NCBI GenBank assembly: GCA_003477305.1
Contig: DMTN01000028.1
Coordinates: 1 to 30,397 of the forward strand
Source of the DNA: Acholeplasmatales bacterium
GTDB taxonomy: Bacteria; Bacillota_I; Bacilli_A; Izemoplasmatales; Hujiaoplasmataceae
Direction: 5' to 3'
Length of the DNA: 30,397 bases
Positions 1 to 8,200 of the stretch are shown piece after piece. The stretch's first letter is position 1, and the number at the start of each line of letters is the position of its first letter. The position numbers and the translations under genes were made by a program. Below the pieces are notes generated by a model. The model saw only the letters and a list, made by a program, of their open reading frames with translations. It was not told where the DNA came from and did not search any database.

Positions 1-2
1 CG

Positions 3-812
3 CTGTTTTCCGCCCAAGTGACCTCGCATTTCGATTTTGACGCGTTCATCGACGACCTGCTCGACGATGTTTCGCACCTCTACCAGTTCAAGACCTACCG
101 GCTTGACGACTACCTCGCGCCGGCCTCCGCCGAAACCGTCCTCGCGACCTCCTTGATCGACGGTCTATCGGCCGATGACGTCGATGCGATCGTCGCGTTT
201 GCGGGCAATGTCGCGATTTCGGCCCTGGACCGCTTCTCGCTGCTTGAGACGTTCGCGGCTTCGGACCTCGACAACGATCGGCTTTCGATCCTTGCTTCCG
301 GCATGCAGGCGGTCAGCGTCGGCACCCGGTTCCAGTCGTTTCTCTACCGTACTTTGCCCGTGATGCCCGGTTGGGCGGAAATCGGCGCGAATGTCCGCAT
401 CCTGCGCGTCAATGGTCTGGATTTCAGTTTCTACAACCCGATGGATTCCGACTACCGGTTCGTCGTGAGCGAAGCGGATGCCACCACCCTCAGGATCGAA
501 CTCGTCGGCCATCCGTTCGTCGAGACGATCGATGCCGTTTGGGAACGCGCCGCCTTCGTTCCATTCCCCATCGAGACGATCGAGGATCTCACGCTCAACG
601 CCGCAACCCCCGGCGTGATCGTCATCGATACGGATGACGAAACCATCTACCGGGTGGTCGTCCGCACCGGCGTCGACGGCGAAATCTGGTTTCTGAATCG
701 AACGGTGACCGCTCCGGGCGAAGCTCCCGTCGAAGCGATGGTCGCGATTGACGAACGACCTTCCGTCGCCGCGATTTACCGCGAGAACATCGTTCCGAAA
801 GGCGGCGACTGA
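3..812 (+). CDS. VanW-like protein, 5' end cut by window edge
   Basis: The reading frame is open to the left edge of the window, so the true start is probably outside it; a GTG at 18 is the first possible start inside. I do not recognise the whole protein. Its middle part (about 90-180 residues into the visible sequence) has a pattern seen in VanW-domain proteins: a helix ending in SFLYRTLPVMPGW, then a beta-rich stretch with GLDFSFYNP and LRIELVGHP. No membrane segment or cysteine motif is visible in the part present. It ends 1 base before the pilB start, so it is very likely co-transcribed with the type IV pilus genes. The VanW assignment is an inference from pattern; a pilus-associated extracellular protein is another possibility. 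Confidence 0.5.
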   Translation: MFSAQVTSHFDFDAFIDDLLDDVSHLYQFKTYRLDDYLAPASAETVLATSLIDGLSADDVDAIVAFAGNVAISALDRFSLLETFAASDLDNDRLSILASGMQAVSVGTRFQSFLYRTLPVMPGWAEIGANVRILRVNGLDFSFYNPMDSDYRFVVSEADATTLRIELVGHPFVETIDAVWERAAFVPFPIETIEDLTLNAATPGVIVIDTDDETIYRVVVRTGVDGEIWFLNRTVTAPGEAPVEAMVAIDERPSVAAIYRENIVPKGGD

Positions 813-813
813 C

Positions 814-2466
814 ATGGCCCTGCAACGCATCGGCGACATCCTGGTCCAGGAAAAAATCCTGACGAAGGAACAACTGCAGACCGCCCTCATCAAGAAAACC
901 AAGGACGAACGGCTTGGCGAAGCGTTGATCCGCCTCGGTTTCACATCGGAAGCGCAGATTCTGAAGGCGCTGGAAACCTCGACCGGCGTCAAGCGCGTCT
1001 CACTCGCCAATTTCAAGATCGACGAGGAAGTCCTCCACATGGTGGATGAAGCCTTCTGCCGTCGTCATACGATCATCCCGCTTCGGATCGAAGGCAGGAA
1101 ACTGTGGTTCGCCACCGACGACCCGCTCGACTTCGGCGTGTTCGAGGAACTGCGCATCCTGACCGGCTATGCACCCAAGGCCTATTCCTCCACCAAGAAC
1201 GAAATCATCGCCCAGATCGAGAAATACTATGGGTTCACGCGCACCCTCGAAGCGATGGGAATCAAACAGAACGTCGCCCGCGAAGAAGCGGACGCGGAAA
1301 CGGGCGGCGCCGAAACACCGATGGTCGCGCTCGTCAACCAGATCCTCGCTTCCGCCGTCTTCCAGCGCGCCTCCGACATCCACATCGACCCGATGGACGA
1401 TAAAATCGTCGTCCGCTACCGCGTCGACGGCATTCTCGATACCGTCCGCGAATTCCCGCTCAACATCCACAAACAGATGGTTTCCCGCATCAAGGTCATG
1501 TCCGGCATGGACATCACCGAGACGCGCGTCCCGCAGGACGGCCGCATCCAGACCCCGATCCAGAGCCGCGTCATCGATCTGCGCATCTCGACGTTGCCGA
1601 CCGTGCGCGGCGAGAAGGTCGTGATCCGCATCCTGAATCCGGCGTCGGCGCTCAACAACATCAAGTCGCTCAATATGAATGAGCGCGACGAAAAATTGAT
1701 CCGCGAGATGATCGCAAAGCAGAACGGCATCGTCCTGGTCAGCGGTCCCACCGGATCCGGCAAGACGACCACGCTCTACTCCTGTCTCACCGAATTGAAC
1801 AATCCCGGCGTGAACATCGTCACGGTCGAGGACCCGGTCGAAATCAAGATGTCCGGGATCAATCAGGTCCAGGTCCAGCCGGAAGTCGACCTGACGTTCG
1901 CAAAAGCGCTCCGGTCGATCCTTCGCCAAGATCCGAACGTCGTGATGATCGGCGAAATCCGCGACGTCGAAACCGCCGAGATCGCGATCCGCGCCTCGCT
2001 CACCGGGCATCTGGTCCTGTCGACGATCCATACCAACGACGCCGTCAAGACGATCACCCGTCTGCTCGACATGGAGATCGAACCATTTCTGATCGCCTCT
2101 TCTCTGACCGGCGTCATCTCCCAGCGCCTCGTCCGCAAACTTTGTCCCGACTGCTCGTTTGAAGACGCCGCCACCGCGGGGGAAAAAGCCCTCTTCGCGC
2201 GTCATGGCATCGAGATCGGCAAGATCCGCCGGCCGAAGGGCTGCCCCTCCTGCAATTTCAAGGGATACGCCGGCCGCGTCGGCGTCTTCGAGATCCTGCC
2301 CATCACCCGGAACATGGCGAACCTGATTGCCCAAAGCGCTCCGATCAGCGAACTCGAAAAAGAAGCGCGGGCGATCGGCACCCGCTCGCTGCTCGACGCC
2401 GGCCTCGAAAAGGTTCAACTCGGCATCACCACGCTCGAGGAAGTCCTCAAGGTCGCCAGCGAATGA
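814..2466 (+). CDS. pilB: Type IV pilus assembly ATPase PilB (GspE family)
   Basis: This is the cytoplasmic hexameric ATPase that powers pilus extension. The 550-residue protein starts with an MshEN/GspE N-terminal domain (about 1-150), followed by the secretion ATPase core. Walker A is GPTGSGKTT at 311-319, the Walker B/Asp-box region is VVMIGEIRD near 376-384, and a four-cysteine zinc site (CPDC at 444-447, CPSC at 477-480) typical of PilB/GspE rather than PilT lies near the C-terminus. I chose the ATG at 814, which follows an AAAGGCGG ribosome site and abuts the stop of the preceding gene. A longer frame from 748 would overlap that gene by 65 bases. pilC follows after 15 bases, giving an operon. 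No pilT retraction ATPase is present in the window. Confidence 0.95.
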   Translation: MALQRIGDILVQEKILTKEQLQTALIKKTKDERLGEALIRLGFTSEAQILKALETSTGVKRVSLANFKIDEEVLHMVDEAFCRRHTIIPLRIEGRKLWFATDDPLDFGVFEELRILTGYAPKAYSSTKNEIIAQIEKYYGFTRTLEAMGIKQNVAREEADAETGGAETPMVALVNQILASAVFQRASDIHIDPMDDKIVVRYRVDGILDTVREFPLNIHKQMVSRIKVMSGMDITETRVPQDGRIQTPIQSRVIDLRISTLPTVRGEKVVIRILNPASALNNIKSLNMNERDEKLIREMIAKQNGIVLVSGPTGSGKTTTLYSCLTELNNPGVNIVTVEDPVEIKMSGINQVQVQPEVDLTFAKALRSILRQDPNVVMIGEIRDVETAEIAIRASLTGHLVLSTIHTNDAVKTITRLLDMEIEPFLIASSLTGVISQRLVRKLCPDCSFEDAATAGEKALFARHGIEIGKIRRPKGCPSCNFKGYAGRVGVFEILPITRNMANLIAQSAPISELEKEARAIGTRSLLDAGLEKVQLGITTLEEVLKVASE

Positions 2467-2481
2467 CGGGGAGGGGATAGC

Positions 2482-3702
2482 GTGGTTCTCCGTAATTTCA
2501 AGTACGTCGCGCAAAACGTCGACGGGAAGACCGTCCGCGGTCGGATTGAAGCGATCGACCGTCAGGTCGCCCTGAAATTCCTCAAATCGAAAAACTATGC
2601 CGATCTTCGTCTCGTCGAATATCGGAGCCTGATCGGTCGTCTGAACCAGATTACGATCGGCAAGACGCTCAAGACGACCCACATGATCTTCTTCCTGCGC
2701 CAGCTCGGCAGCCTCCTGAAGTCCGGCGTGAACATCCTGCCGGCGCTCGAACTGCTGTCGCTCCAACAGGAAAAACACCAGATCCGCATGCTCCTGTTTG
2801 AAATCTACCAGCACGTCTACAACGGCCTTTCGCTCTCGAAGGCGCTCGCGGCCCGGCCGAAGGAGTTTCCGAACCTGCTCATCCTGATGGTCGAGGTCGG
2901 CGAAATGTCGGGCACGCTGCCCGACACGATCCTCGCGATGGCCGCGTATTTCGACCGGCAGACGAAAATCAACAACCAGATCAAAGGCGCGATCCGCATG
3001 CCCGTCATCTACATCATCGCAGCCCTCCTGATCGCCGCCGGGATGATGCTGTTCGTCTTTCCGAACATCACCGGGCTGTTCGCCTCGTTCGGCGACGCGG
3101 AACTGCCCGGCATCACGCGGTTCTTCCTCGCCGCGGGCGACTTCATGGCCGCCCATGCCCTGCCGCTCTTCGGCGGGATCGCTTTGGTCGTCATCACCCT
3201 CCTCGTCCTTGACAAGAAGGTACCTGCGTTTCATCACGCGCTCGTCGTCTTTACGCTCCGCATGCCGATCGTCGGCCCGCTGATCCGGATGTCGAACCAG
3301 ATCCTCATCGCCGGCTCGATGTCGCAGATGATGGAAAACGGCATCAACTCGGTGACGGCGCTCCAAACCGTCCGGAGCGTCGTCTCCAACGTCGTCTACA
3401 AGGACCTGCTCACGAAAACCCTCGCCTACGTCGACGACGGCTGGCCGTTTTCCAAGGCGTTCGAAGAGAGCGAGTTCATCGACCCGATCATGTCCCGGAT
3501 GATCGCGACCGGCGAACGCACCGGCGACGTACCCGGCTTAATGAAAAACCTCTCGGTCTACTACAATGGCATCTCCGAACTGCGCGTCGAACAGATCAAG
3601 AACGCGATCCAGCCGATTCTTTTGCTCTTCGTCTATGCGCTCGTCGGCGTGATGATTCTGGCGCTGATGCTTCCGATGATTTCGCTCGGATCCCAGATAT
3701 AG
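2482..3702 (+). CDS. pilC: Type IV pilus inner-membrane platform protein PilC (GspF family)
   Basis: This polytopic membrane protein couples the PilB motor to pilin assembly. At 406 residues it has the usual family length. It shows two copies of the T2SSF helical domain (about 70-190 and 270-395), each starting with a helix of the type MIFFLRQLGSLLKSG and ILIAGSMSQMMENG. Hydrophobic segments lie at about 174-194, 225-245 and 377-400, matching the three-helix GspF topology. The start is a GTG preceded by a GGGGAGGGG ribosome site, 15 bases after pilB. The gene is followed by an AT-rich gap with the pilin promoter, so the pilin can be expressed separately from the machinery. Confidence 0.95.
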   Translation: MVLRNFKYVAQNVDGKTVRGRIEAIDRQVALKFLKSKNYADLRLVEYRSLIGRLNQITIGKTLKTTHMIFFLRQLGSLLKSGVNILPALELLSLQQEKHQIRMLLFEIYQHVYNGLSLSKALAARPKEFPNLLILMVEVGEMSGTLPDTILAMAAYFDRQTKINNQIKGAIRMPVIYIIAALLIAAGMMLFVFPNITGLFASFGDAELPGITRFFLAAGDFMAAHALPLFGGIALVVITLLVLDKKVPAFHHALVVFTLRMPIVGPLIRMSNQILIAGSMSQMMENGINSVTALQTVRSVVSNVVYKDLLTKTLAYVDDGWPFSKAFEESEFIDPIMSRMIATGERTGDVPGLMKNLSVYYNGISELRVEQIKNAIQPILLLFVYALVGVMILALMLPMISLGSQI

Positions 3703-3733
3703 TGTTAAATACATACGATTACTATCAAACGGC

Positions 3734-3761
3734 TTGAATTATCCAAGAAATATGATATTCT
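3734..3761 (+). promoter_or_regulatory. Promoter of the pilin gene
   Basis: A -35 TTGAAT at 3734-3739 and an extended -10 TGATATTCT (hexamer TATTCT at 3756-3761) are separated by 16 bases. The region is markedly AT-rich compared with its surroundings. An AGGAG ribosome site at 3784-3788 follows, ten bases before the pilin ATG. This would allow high pilin expression independent of pilB-pilC. Confidence 0.6.
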
Positions 3762-3798
3762 AAAGATAGAAAATCGAAGCCAAAGGAGAATTCTGAAT

Positions 3799-4179
3799 AT
3801 GAATGCAATTCTGAAAAACAAAAAGGGCGTCACCCTCGTCGAACTGCTCGCCGTCATCATCATCATGGGCATCATCGCCGCGATCGCCGTCCCGGCCATC
3901 ACTGGTCTGATCAACCGTCAGAAGATGAATGCCGCCGAAGCTTCCTACGACCTGATCGTTGAAGTCGCCATCAACTACGCACAGTCCGAGTCGGACAACT
4001 CCGTCACAATCGCAGAACTGGTCACGGCCGGTTATCTCGAAGCCAATCCGTTCACCAACGACGCCGATCTTGCGATCAGCGGCTCCACTGTCACGTTCAC
4101 TGTCGTCGGTGACTACTTGATCGGCGACGGGGTATGGGTCAGCGAAGCGGGCGTCGCCACCACGACCGATCCGCTCTAA
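3799..4179 (+). CDS. pilA: Type IV major pilin-like protein
   Basis: This is the structural subunit of the pilus or pseudopilus. The 126-residue precursor has a class III signal: a short basic leader (MNAILKNKKG), cleavage expected after Gly10, then a hydrophobic helix starting VTLVE with the conserved glutamate at mature position 5, extending to about residue 34. The mature protein is about 116 residues. The C-terminal domain (about 60-126) has no cysteine pair and is rich in Thr, Val and Asp. It is the only prepilin-signal protein seen in the window, it has its own promoter and ribosome site, and it is followed immediately by a strong terminator. It could also be called a ComGC-like pseudopilin; its position between pilC and pilD supports a pilus role. 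Confidence 0.9.
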   Translation: MNAILKNKKGVTLVELLAVIIIMGIIAAIAVPAITGLINRQKMNAAEASYDLIVEVAINYAQSESDNSVTIAELVTAGYLEANPFTNDADLAISGSTVTFTVVGDYLIGDGVWVSEAGVATTTDPL

Positions 4180-4205
4180 TCGTCGCCGCCAGGAATCTGG
4201 GAAAC

Positions 4206-4234
4206 AAGGATGTCCATCTCGGACATCCTTTTTT
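4206..4234 (+). terminator. Rho-independent terminator after the pilin gene
   Basis: A perfect 10-bp stem (4206-4215 with 4221-4230) closes a five-base loop and is followed by a T run ending at 4234. It isolates the pilin transcript from pilD. Confidence 0.92.
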
Positions 4235-4251
4235 CGTTTCTTCGCATCGCC

Positions 4252-4280
4252 TTGTCACAACGTTCAAAAAAAGGTATAAT
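4252..4280 (+). promoter_or_regulatory. Promoter of pilD operon
   Basis: The -35 TTGTCA (4252-4257) and a consensus -10 TATAAT (4275-4280) have a 17-base spacer. Transcription should start near 4287. This rules out the ATG at 4286 as the pilD start and supports the ATG at 4325. Confidence 0.85.
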
Positions 4281-4324
4281 GAAAGGTGATGCCGTCGCCT
4301 CGGCGGAAAGGGGACCCGATCGCC

Positions 4325-5074
4325 ATGACCATCCTCTACGCGATCCTCGCGTTCATGTTCGGCACGCTCTTCGCTTCGTTCGCCGAGGTAGTCTCCACCC
4401 GTCTTTCCCGTGGTGAAACGATCGGCGGGAAAAGCCGTTGTCCGACATGCGGGCATACCCTCCGGCTCGTCGATGTGTTCCCGCTTTTCGGCTATGCCGT
4501 CAACGGGGGAAAGTGCCATTACTGCAAGGCTCCGATTCCGATCCTCCATCCCCTGGCGGAACTCCTCGGCGGTCTGCTCTTCGCCGCATCCTATCTCGTC
4601 TTCGGACTGACCATCGAATTCGCCGTTTCGCTTGTTTCGATCGTCGTTTTGCTCTGCGCGTCGCTTTCCGACATGGAAAGCCAGACCGTCTACGACCGCG
4701 TCTGGATCGTCGGTTTGATTCCGCTTCTCGTCCTCCGTCTTTTGGACCGCACGATCCTCGCTCATCTGTTCGCTGCGGGTCTCCTCTTTACGGTCCTGTA
4801 TCTTATCGCCTTGCTCGGTGAAAAGCTCCTGAAAAAGGAAGCGCTCGGCGGCGGCGACGTGAAACTCTTCATCTTCATCGGTTTCGTCCTGACCTGGGAC
4901 GCGGGACTGCTTGCGCTGTTCTTCGCTTCCTTTCTGGGATTCCTGTTCGGGATCGCAAGAAAACGGAAGGGCGCGGAACTGCCGTTCGTCCCGTTCCTCT
5001 TCGCGGGCGTCGTCATCGCCCATTTTGCGGGGGCGGACATCATCACCTGGTATCTTCGACTGTTGGGAGCGTGA
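4325..5074 (+). CDS. pilD: Prepilin peptidase PilD (A24 aspartic protease)
   Basis: This membrane enzyme removes the leader of the pilin and usually N-methylates the new N-terminus. From the ATG at 4325 it is 249 residues. The cytoplasmic loop has the zinc-binding pair CPTC (39-42) and CHYC (64-67). The two catalytic aspartates expected for the family are D116 in SLSDMES and D178 in GGGDVK. Six or more hydrophobic segments cover the rest. A longer frame begins at 4286, but that codon lies at the predicted transcription start; an AAAGGGG ribosome site precedes 4325. The next gene starts 4 bases after its stop, so pilD, the pilM-like gene and pilO form one transcript. Confidence 0.95.
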   Translation: MTILYAILAFMFGTLFASFAEVVSTRLSRGETIGGKSRCPTCGHTLRLVDVFPLFGYAVNGGKCHYCKAPIPILHPLAELLGGLLFAASYLVFGLTIEFAVSLVSIVVLLCASLSDMESQTVYDRVWIVGLIPLLVLRLLDRTILAHLFAAGLLFTVLYLIALLGEKLLKKEALGGGDVKLFIFIGFVLTWDAGLLALFFASFLGFLFGIARKRKGAELPFVPFLFAGVVIAHFAGADIITWYLRLLGA

Positions 5075-5078
5075 GGCC

Positions 5079-6539
5079 ATGTACGACAAGAAGCGCGTCG
5101 AAACGAATCTCTACTTCTCCGATTCTTCGATCGGCTTTTTCGAACACCGTGAAAAACGCAAGCAGACCGACGTCCACGGCAACGTCGTCCTCGAAAAGGG
5201 GATTCTCGAAAATGGCTATGTCATTGACCCGGTCCTCCTTTATGCCAAACTGAAGGCGCTTTTCAAGGCGTATGGTCTCCATCCGAAACGGGTCCGGCTG
5301 GTTTTGAACAGCCAAAACGTCCTGATGCGCGTCGTCGACGTGAAGCGCGAGGACATCCGCGAGGCGGGCATCGCCGCCCATCTTGACGCCGAGCTCGGCA
5401 AATCGCTCCACTTTCCCTTTCCGAAGCCGCGTGTCTCCTACCACCTGATCAGCCAGGACGACAAGACCGCCAAGGTCCTCGCGGTCGCCTCCGACGATCG
5501 TCTGCTGAATGACTATCTCGACATCTTCGACAAATTGCGGGTCAAGGAGGTCGTCTTCGACATGCCTTCGCTCGCGCTCTACGCCCTGTATTCGAAGACC
5601 ACCGGCGCCAGTTGCGCGAACATGATGCTCGTGACCGTGTACGACACCTATTTCACGATCAAGATTTTCGAAGAAGACATCCCGATCTTCAATCTCATCG
5701 AGGAGTTCGAAGGTGCGTTCGAAAACCGCTACGAACAAGTCGAGAATTATGTCGAACGCGTCGCCAACTATTATCGCTACAATATCAGCCGGGGCGACAA
5801 GGCGCTGGAAAAAATCGTCTTCGTGAACCAAAGCGAACAGGAGAACGAAAATCGCTTCAATACCGCCTTCGCGCCAAAACCGCTCGGCCTCCCCTACGAA
5901 GTGTTCCGCATTCCGGATACGCCGACCACCGGCGGCGGCTGGAACCGCACGAGCCTCGTCGCCTATGCGGCGGCGATCGAAAAAACCGGTAACCTCGAGA
6001 AGATCCGCTACTTCGATTTCCGGCTCGAACGCCCGCTCCGCATCGCCCGCGCGATCAAGCTGATGCTGGCGACGGCCTTCTTCCTCTTCTCGGCCGTCAG
6101 CCTGCTCTACATCCCCTATCACGCGCTGTATGAAGATATTTTCATCGCCCGCAACATGAACGCCAACCTTTCCGCGCAACTTGCGGATCTGCAAGCCGAA
6201 GTCGCCCTTTTGCCCACGTATTCGAGCGCGGAACGCGCCTATAGCAACGCCTACGACGTTTTGATCGCGCACCGAAAGTCGCCTGCGACCTACCTGACCG
6301 ATCTGATCGGCCTCGCTTCCGACGTCGACATCGTGAATTTCCTGTATGATGCGGAGGATGCGGAACTCGTCGTGATCCTGGTCGGCCCCTCCCAGGAGGC
6401 GCTCGAAGAATACCTGCTTTCCGTCTACGAGGCGTACGGCGTCACCGACGGCGTCGGAACCGTTCGCTGGATCGACGGATTCCCCGCCTACGAGTCGGTC
6501 GGCGCGAACATGATCGAGGTGATCTTCCATCATGCGTAA
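5079..6539 (+). CDS. pilM: PilM-PilN-like fusion, type IV pilus alignment protein
   Basis: The 486-residue protein joins two functions normally on separate polypeptides. Residues about 1-325 look like the cytoplasmic actin-like PilM, with the beta-strand and helix pattern NLYFSDSSIGFFE at the start and VRLVLNSQNVLMRVV near 80-95. A basic stretch leads into one membrane helix at about 328-347 (LMLATAFFLFSAVSLLYIPY), followed by a heptad-like region and an alpha/beta C-terminal domain, the layout of PilN. There is no room for a separate pilN before the PilO-like gene, whose start overlaps the end of this gene by 8 bases. The start ATG follows GTGAGG. The fusion reading is inferred from topology and gene order. 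Confidence 0.8.
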   Translation: MYDKKRVETNLYFSDSSIGFFEHREKRKQTDVHGNVVLEKGILENGYVIDPVLLYAKLKALFKAYGLHPKRVRLVLNSQNVLMRVVDVKREDIREAGIAAHLDAELGKSLHFPFPKPRVSYHLISQDDKTAKVLAVASDDRLLNDYLDIFDKLRVKEVVFDMPSLALYALYSKTTGASCANMMLVTVYDTYFTIKIFEEDIPIFNLIEEFEGAFENRYEQVENYVERVANYYRYNISRGDKALEKIVFVNQSEQENENRFNTAFAPKPLGLPYEVFRIPDTPTTGGGWNRTSLVAYAAAIEKTGNLEKIRYFDFRLERPLRIARAIKLMLATAFFLFSAVSLLYIPYHALYEDIFIARNMNANLSAQLADLQAEVALLPTYSSAERAYSNAYDVLIAHRKSPATYLTDLIGLASDVDIVNFLYDAEDAELVVILVGPSQEALEEYLLSVYEAYGVTDGVGTVRWIDGFPAYESVGANMIEVIFHHA

Positions 6540-7089
6540 TCGCAATGTTTTTGGCAAGAAGATCAACCACGTCAGCTTCGTGATCATCCTCGTCGTGCTC
6601 TTTCTCGGCGTCATCGGGACCCGTCTCGGAATGCTCGCGATCCTCGAAACGCAACTCTCCGAACTCGAACGCGAACAGGCCGTCCTGCAGGGCCGGATCG
6701 ACGCGATTCTCATCGAAACGGAAAACCGCACCTATCACGACGTCCTCGACATCATCGACGAACTTCCGATGTCGTTCGATCAGATCGGCATCTCCGACGA
6801 TCTGTCGATCGCTCGCGGGCTCTCCGAAATCGCGTTCGCAGACTACAACGAAGCGATTCAAAACGATGTCGACAACCCCTTTACGACAGAACTGCCGACG
6901 TCCGTCCGGGCGGTTGCGATCACGATCTCGATGACCGTCACCGACGCCTCCCTGATTCCCGATTATCTCGACGCGATCGCCGGACTCGGAAGGATCTTCT
7001 ATATCGACGCCGTCACGGTCGACTACCTTGATATCGGCGCCTACGTCACCTTGACCGTCTTCACGTTTTACAATGACGTCGACCTTTGA
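6532..7089 (+). CDS. pilO: PilO-like type IV pilus inner-membrane protein
   Basis: This 185-residue protein has a short basic cytoplasmic N-terminus, one membrane helix (about 13-35), a coiled-coil-like stretch (about 36-60, ETQLSELEREQAVLQGR) and an alpha/beta C-terminal domain, the architecture of PilO. It starts inside the last codons of the PilM-PilN gene, so the two are translationally coupled. PilO normally pairs with PilN to form the alignment complex linking the motor to the envelope; here the partner would be the C-terminal half of the preceding protein. Sequence similarity in PilO is always low, so the call rests on topology and position. Confidence 0.7.
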   Translation: MRNRNVFGKKINHVSFVIILVVLFLGVIGTRLGMLAILETQLSELEREQAVLQGRIDAILIETENRTYHDVLDIIDELPMSFDQIGISDDLSIARGLSEIAFADYNEAIQNDVDNPFTTELPTSVRAVAITISMTVTDASLIPDYLDAIAGLGRIFYIDAVTVDYLDIGAYVTLTVFTFYNDVDL

Positions 7090-7153
7090 CATGAATCACC
7101 CGCTGCAAAAACGCCGTTACGTTCCGCACATCGCCAATCGAATCTGAAAGCCA

Positions 7154-7205
7154 GGGCCGATCGGGGTTTCCCGCACAGGGAGACCGTCCGATCGGCCCGC
7201 TTTTT
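7154..7205 (+). terminator. Long terminator closing the pilus operon
   Basis: A perfect 11-bp outer stem (7154-7164 with 7188-7198) is capped by a further 8-bp stem with one G-U pair (7165-7172 with 7178-7185). A run of five T follows at 7201-7205. It separates the pilus genes from the secreted protein gene; the rest of the 7090-7350 gap holds only the promoter at 7298-7326. Confidence 0.9.
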
Positions 7206-7297
7206 CGTCTTGCGCATCAAAACAGGGTCGGATCAGGGGAAGCGGCGGCGAAATGAAGCGAAATATCGGCGCCGCGCGGTTATTTCCGCTGTCTTCC

Positions 7298-7326
7298 TTG
7301 ACGAAACCCGTCCATCGCGTTAAGAT
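7298..7326 (+). promoter_or_regulatory. Promoter of the secreted protein and lipoprotein pair
   Basis: The -35 TTGACG (7298-7303) and the -10 TAAGAT (7321-7326) are 17 bases apart. A consensus ribosome site AGGAGG at 7336-7341 lies nine bases before the ATG at 7351. Confidence 0.7.
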
Positions 7327-7350
7327 GAAGCCAATAGGAGGAATGATGCC

Positions 7351-7917
7351 ATGTTTAAAAAGTTGATGTTGGTCTTCGCAATGTCGCTGTGCTTCACGAT
7401 GTTCGCGTTCCCGCGCGCCGAAGCCGCCGCCGATCTCGTTTATCCGTTCGATTCGATCACGATCGTATCGGCGTACAAATTCGAGGTCGCGGTCGATGCC
7501 GCTCCGGCAACGGAAAGTTTCCTTTACGGCCAGGTTCTGGTCGATGAGGTCCTGACGATTTACGTCGGCGAACTCGAGATGATCCTGGACGAAACCTTAT
7601 CCTGTGAAAGCATCATCCTGATCGTCACCACCGCGGGCGGCGTCGACGTCTGCCGCTGGATCGTCAACACGTATGGCTGGCTCGGGACCGATCATGAAAT
7701 GTGGCAGTTCGCTTCCCACATCACGATCGATCCGGCCATCGGCGTCGTCAAAGACATGGTCATCGCGAGTCAAACCGCGACGGTGAACCTGATCGCCGCG
7801 GCGACGTACGAGTTCCAGGACAACCTCGGCGCGACCTTCGCGATGGTACCGGGGACGCTGCTCGTCGAACCCGTGCTCGACATCCTCATCGCGGCCTACG
7901 CGGGTGGGGGTGCCTGA
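7351..7917 (+). CDS. Secreted protein of unknown function
   Basis: The 188-residue product begins with a clear signal peptide: MFKK, a hydrophobic core to about residue 20, then an AEAA cleavage region near 23-26. The mature part has two cysteines (C85, C101) that could form a disulfide, many beta-prone Val/Ile/Thr stretches and an Ala/Gly-rich hydrophobic C-terminus. I recognise no family. It has its own promoter and a consensus ribosome site. The following lipoprotein starts 1 base after the stop, so the two are probably produced together and may act together at the cell surface. Confidence 0.8.
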   Translation: MFKKLMLVFAMSLCFTMFAFPRAEAAADLVYPFDSITIVSAYKFEVAVDAAPATESFLYGQVLVDEVLTIYVGELEMILDETLSCESIILIVTTAGGVDVCRWIVNTYGWLGTDHEMWQFASHITIDPAIGVVKDMVIASQTATVNLIAAATYEFQDNLGATFAMVPGTLLVEPVLDILIAAYAGGGA

Positions 7918-7918
7918 G

Positions 7919-8128
7919 ATGCGCAAACTCCTCTCCGGGCTCTTTTGCATCGTGATCCTCGCATGCTTCGTCGGTTGCGGTGAAACGACGACGACCGTGC
8001 CGGCATCAACGACGGCGGGCCAAACCACGACGACCGTCGAATCCACGACCGAAGCCGAAAGCGAACCGCGCGACGGCGAATCGCTGATCGACGAAATCGT
8101 CGCCAAGATCAAAGACGTCTTCGACTAA
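7919..8128 (+). CDS. Small Thr-rich lipoprotein
   Basis: This 69-residue protein has a short basic N-terminus and a hydrophobic segment leading to cysteines at 16 and 20. Either could be the lipidated residue (ILAC or FVGC). A Thr/Ser/Glu-rich linker (about 22-48) with repeated TTTTV blocks follows, then a short amphipathic charged helix ending IVAKIKDVFD. Such linkers usually space a surface domain from the membrane, but here almost nothing follows. It starts 1 base after the stop of the secreted protein, with a G-rich ribosome site inside that gene's end. It is followed by a strong terminator. Confidence 0.75.
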   Translation: MRKLLSGLFCIVILACFVGCGETTTTVPASTTAGQTTTTVESTTEAESEPRDGESLIDEIVAKIKDVFD

Positions 8129-8142
8129 TCGCAATCCTGACG

Positions 8143-8172
8143 AAAAGCCCGCCACTCCGGTGGCGGGCTTTT
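8143..8172 (+). terminator. Rho-independent terminator
   Basis: A perfect 12-bp stem (8143-8154 with 8161-8172) carries A and T tracts at its base and a six-base loop. It ends the secreted protein-lipoprotein transcript. Confidence 0.92.
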
Positions 8173-8200
8173 CATCAAATATGAAAAAAAGGAGAACTTT

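Noticed and set aside
1000..3366. A 788-codon open frame on the - strand across pilB and pilC
   Set aside because: It is antisense to two clearly conserved genes; its product is a low-complexity Asp/Arg/His-rich shadow caused by GC-rich codon use.
4286..4324. Earlier in-frame ATG for pilD
   Set aside because: It lies at the predicted transcription start of the TATAAT promoter at 4275-4280, leaving no leader.
5043..6731. A 562-codon - strand open frame opposite the PilM-PilN gene
   Set aside because: Antisense shadow with no recognisable domain and no promoter or ribosome site.
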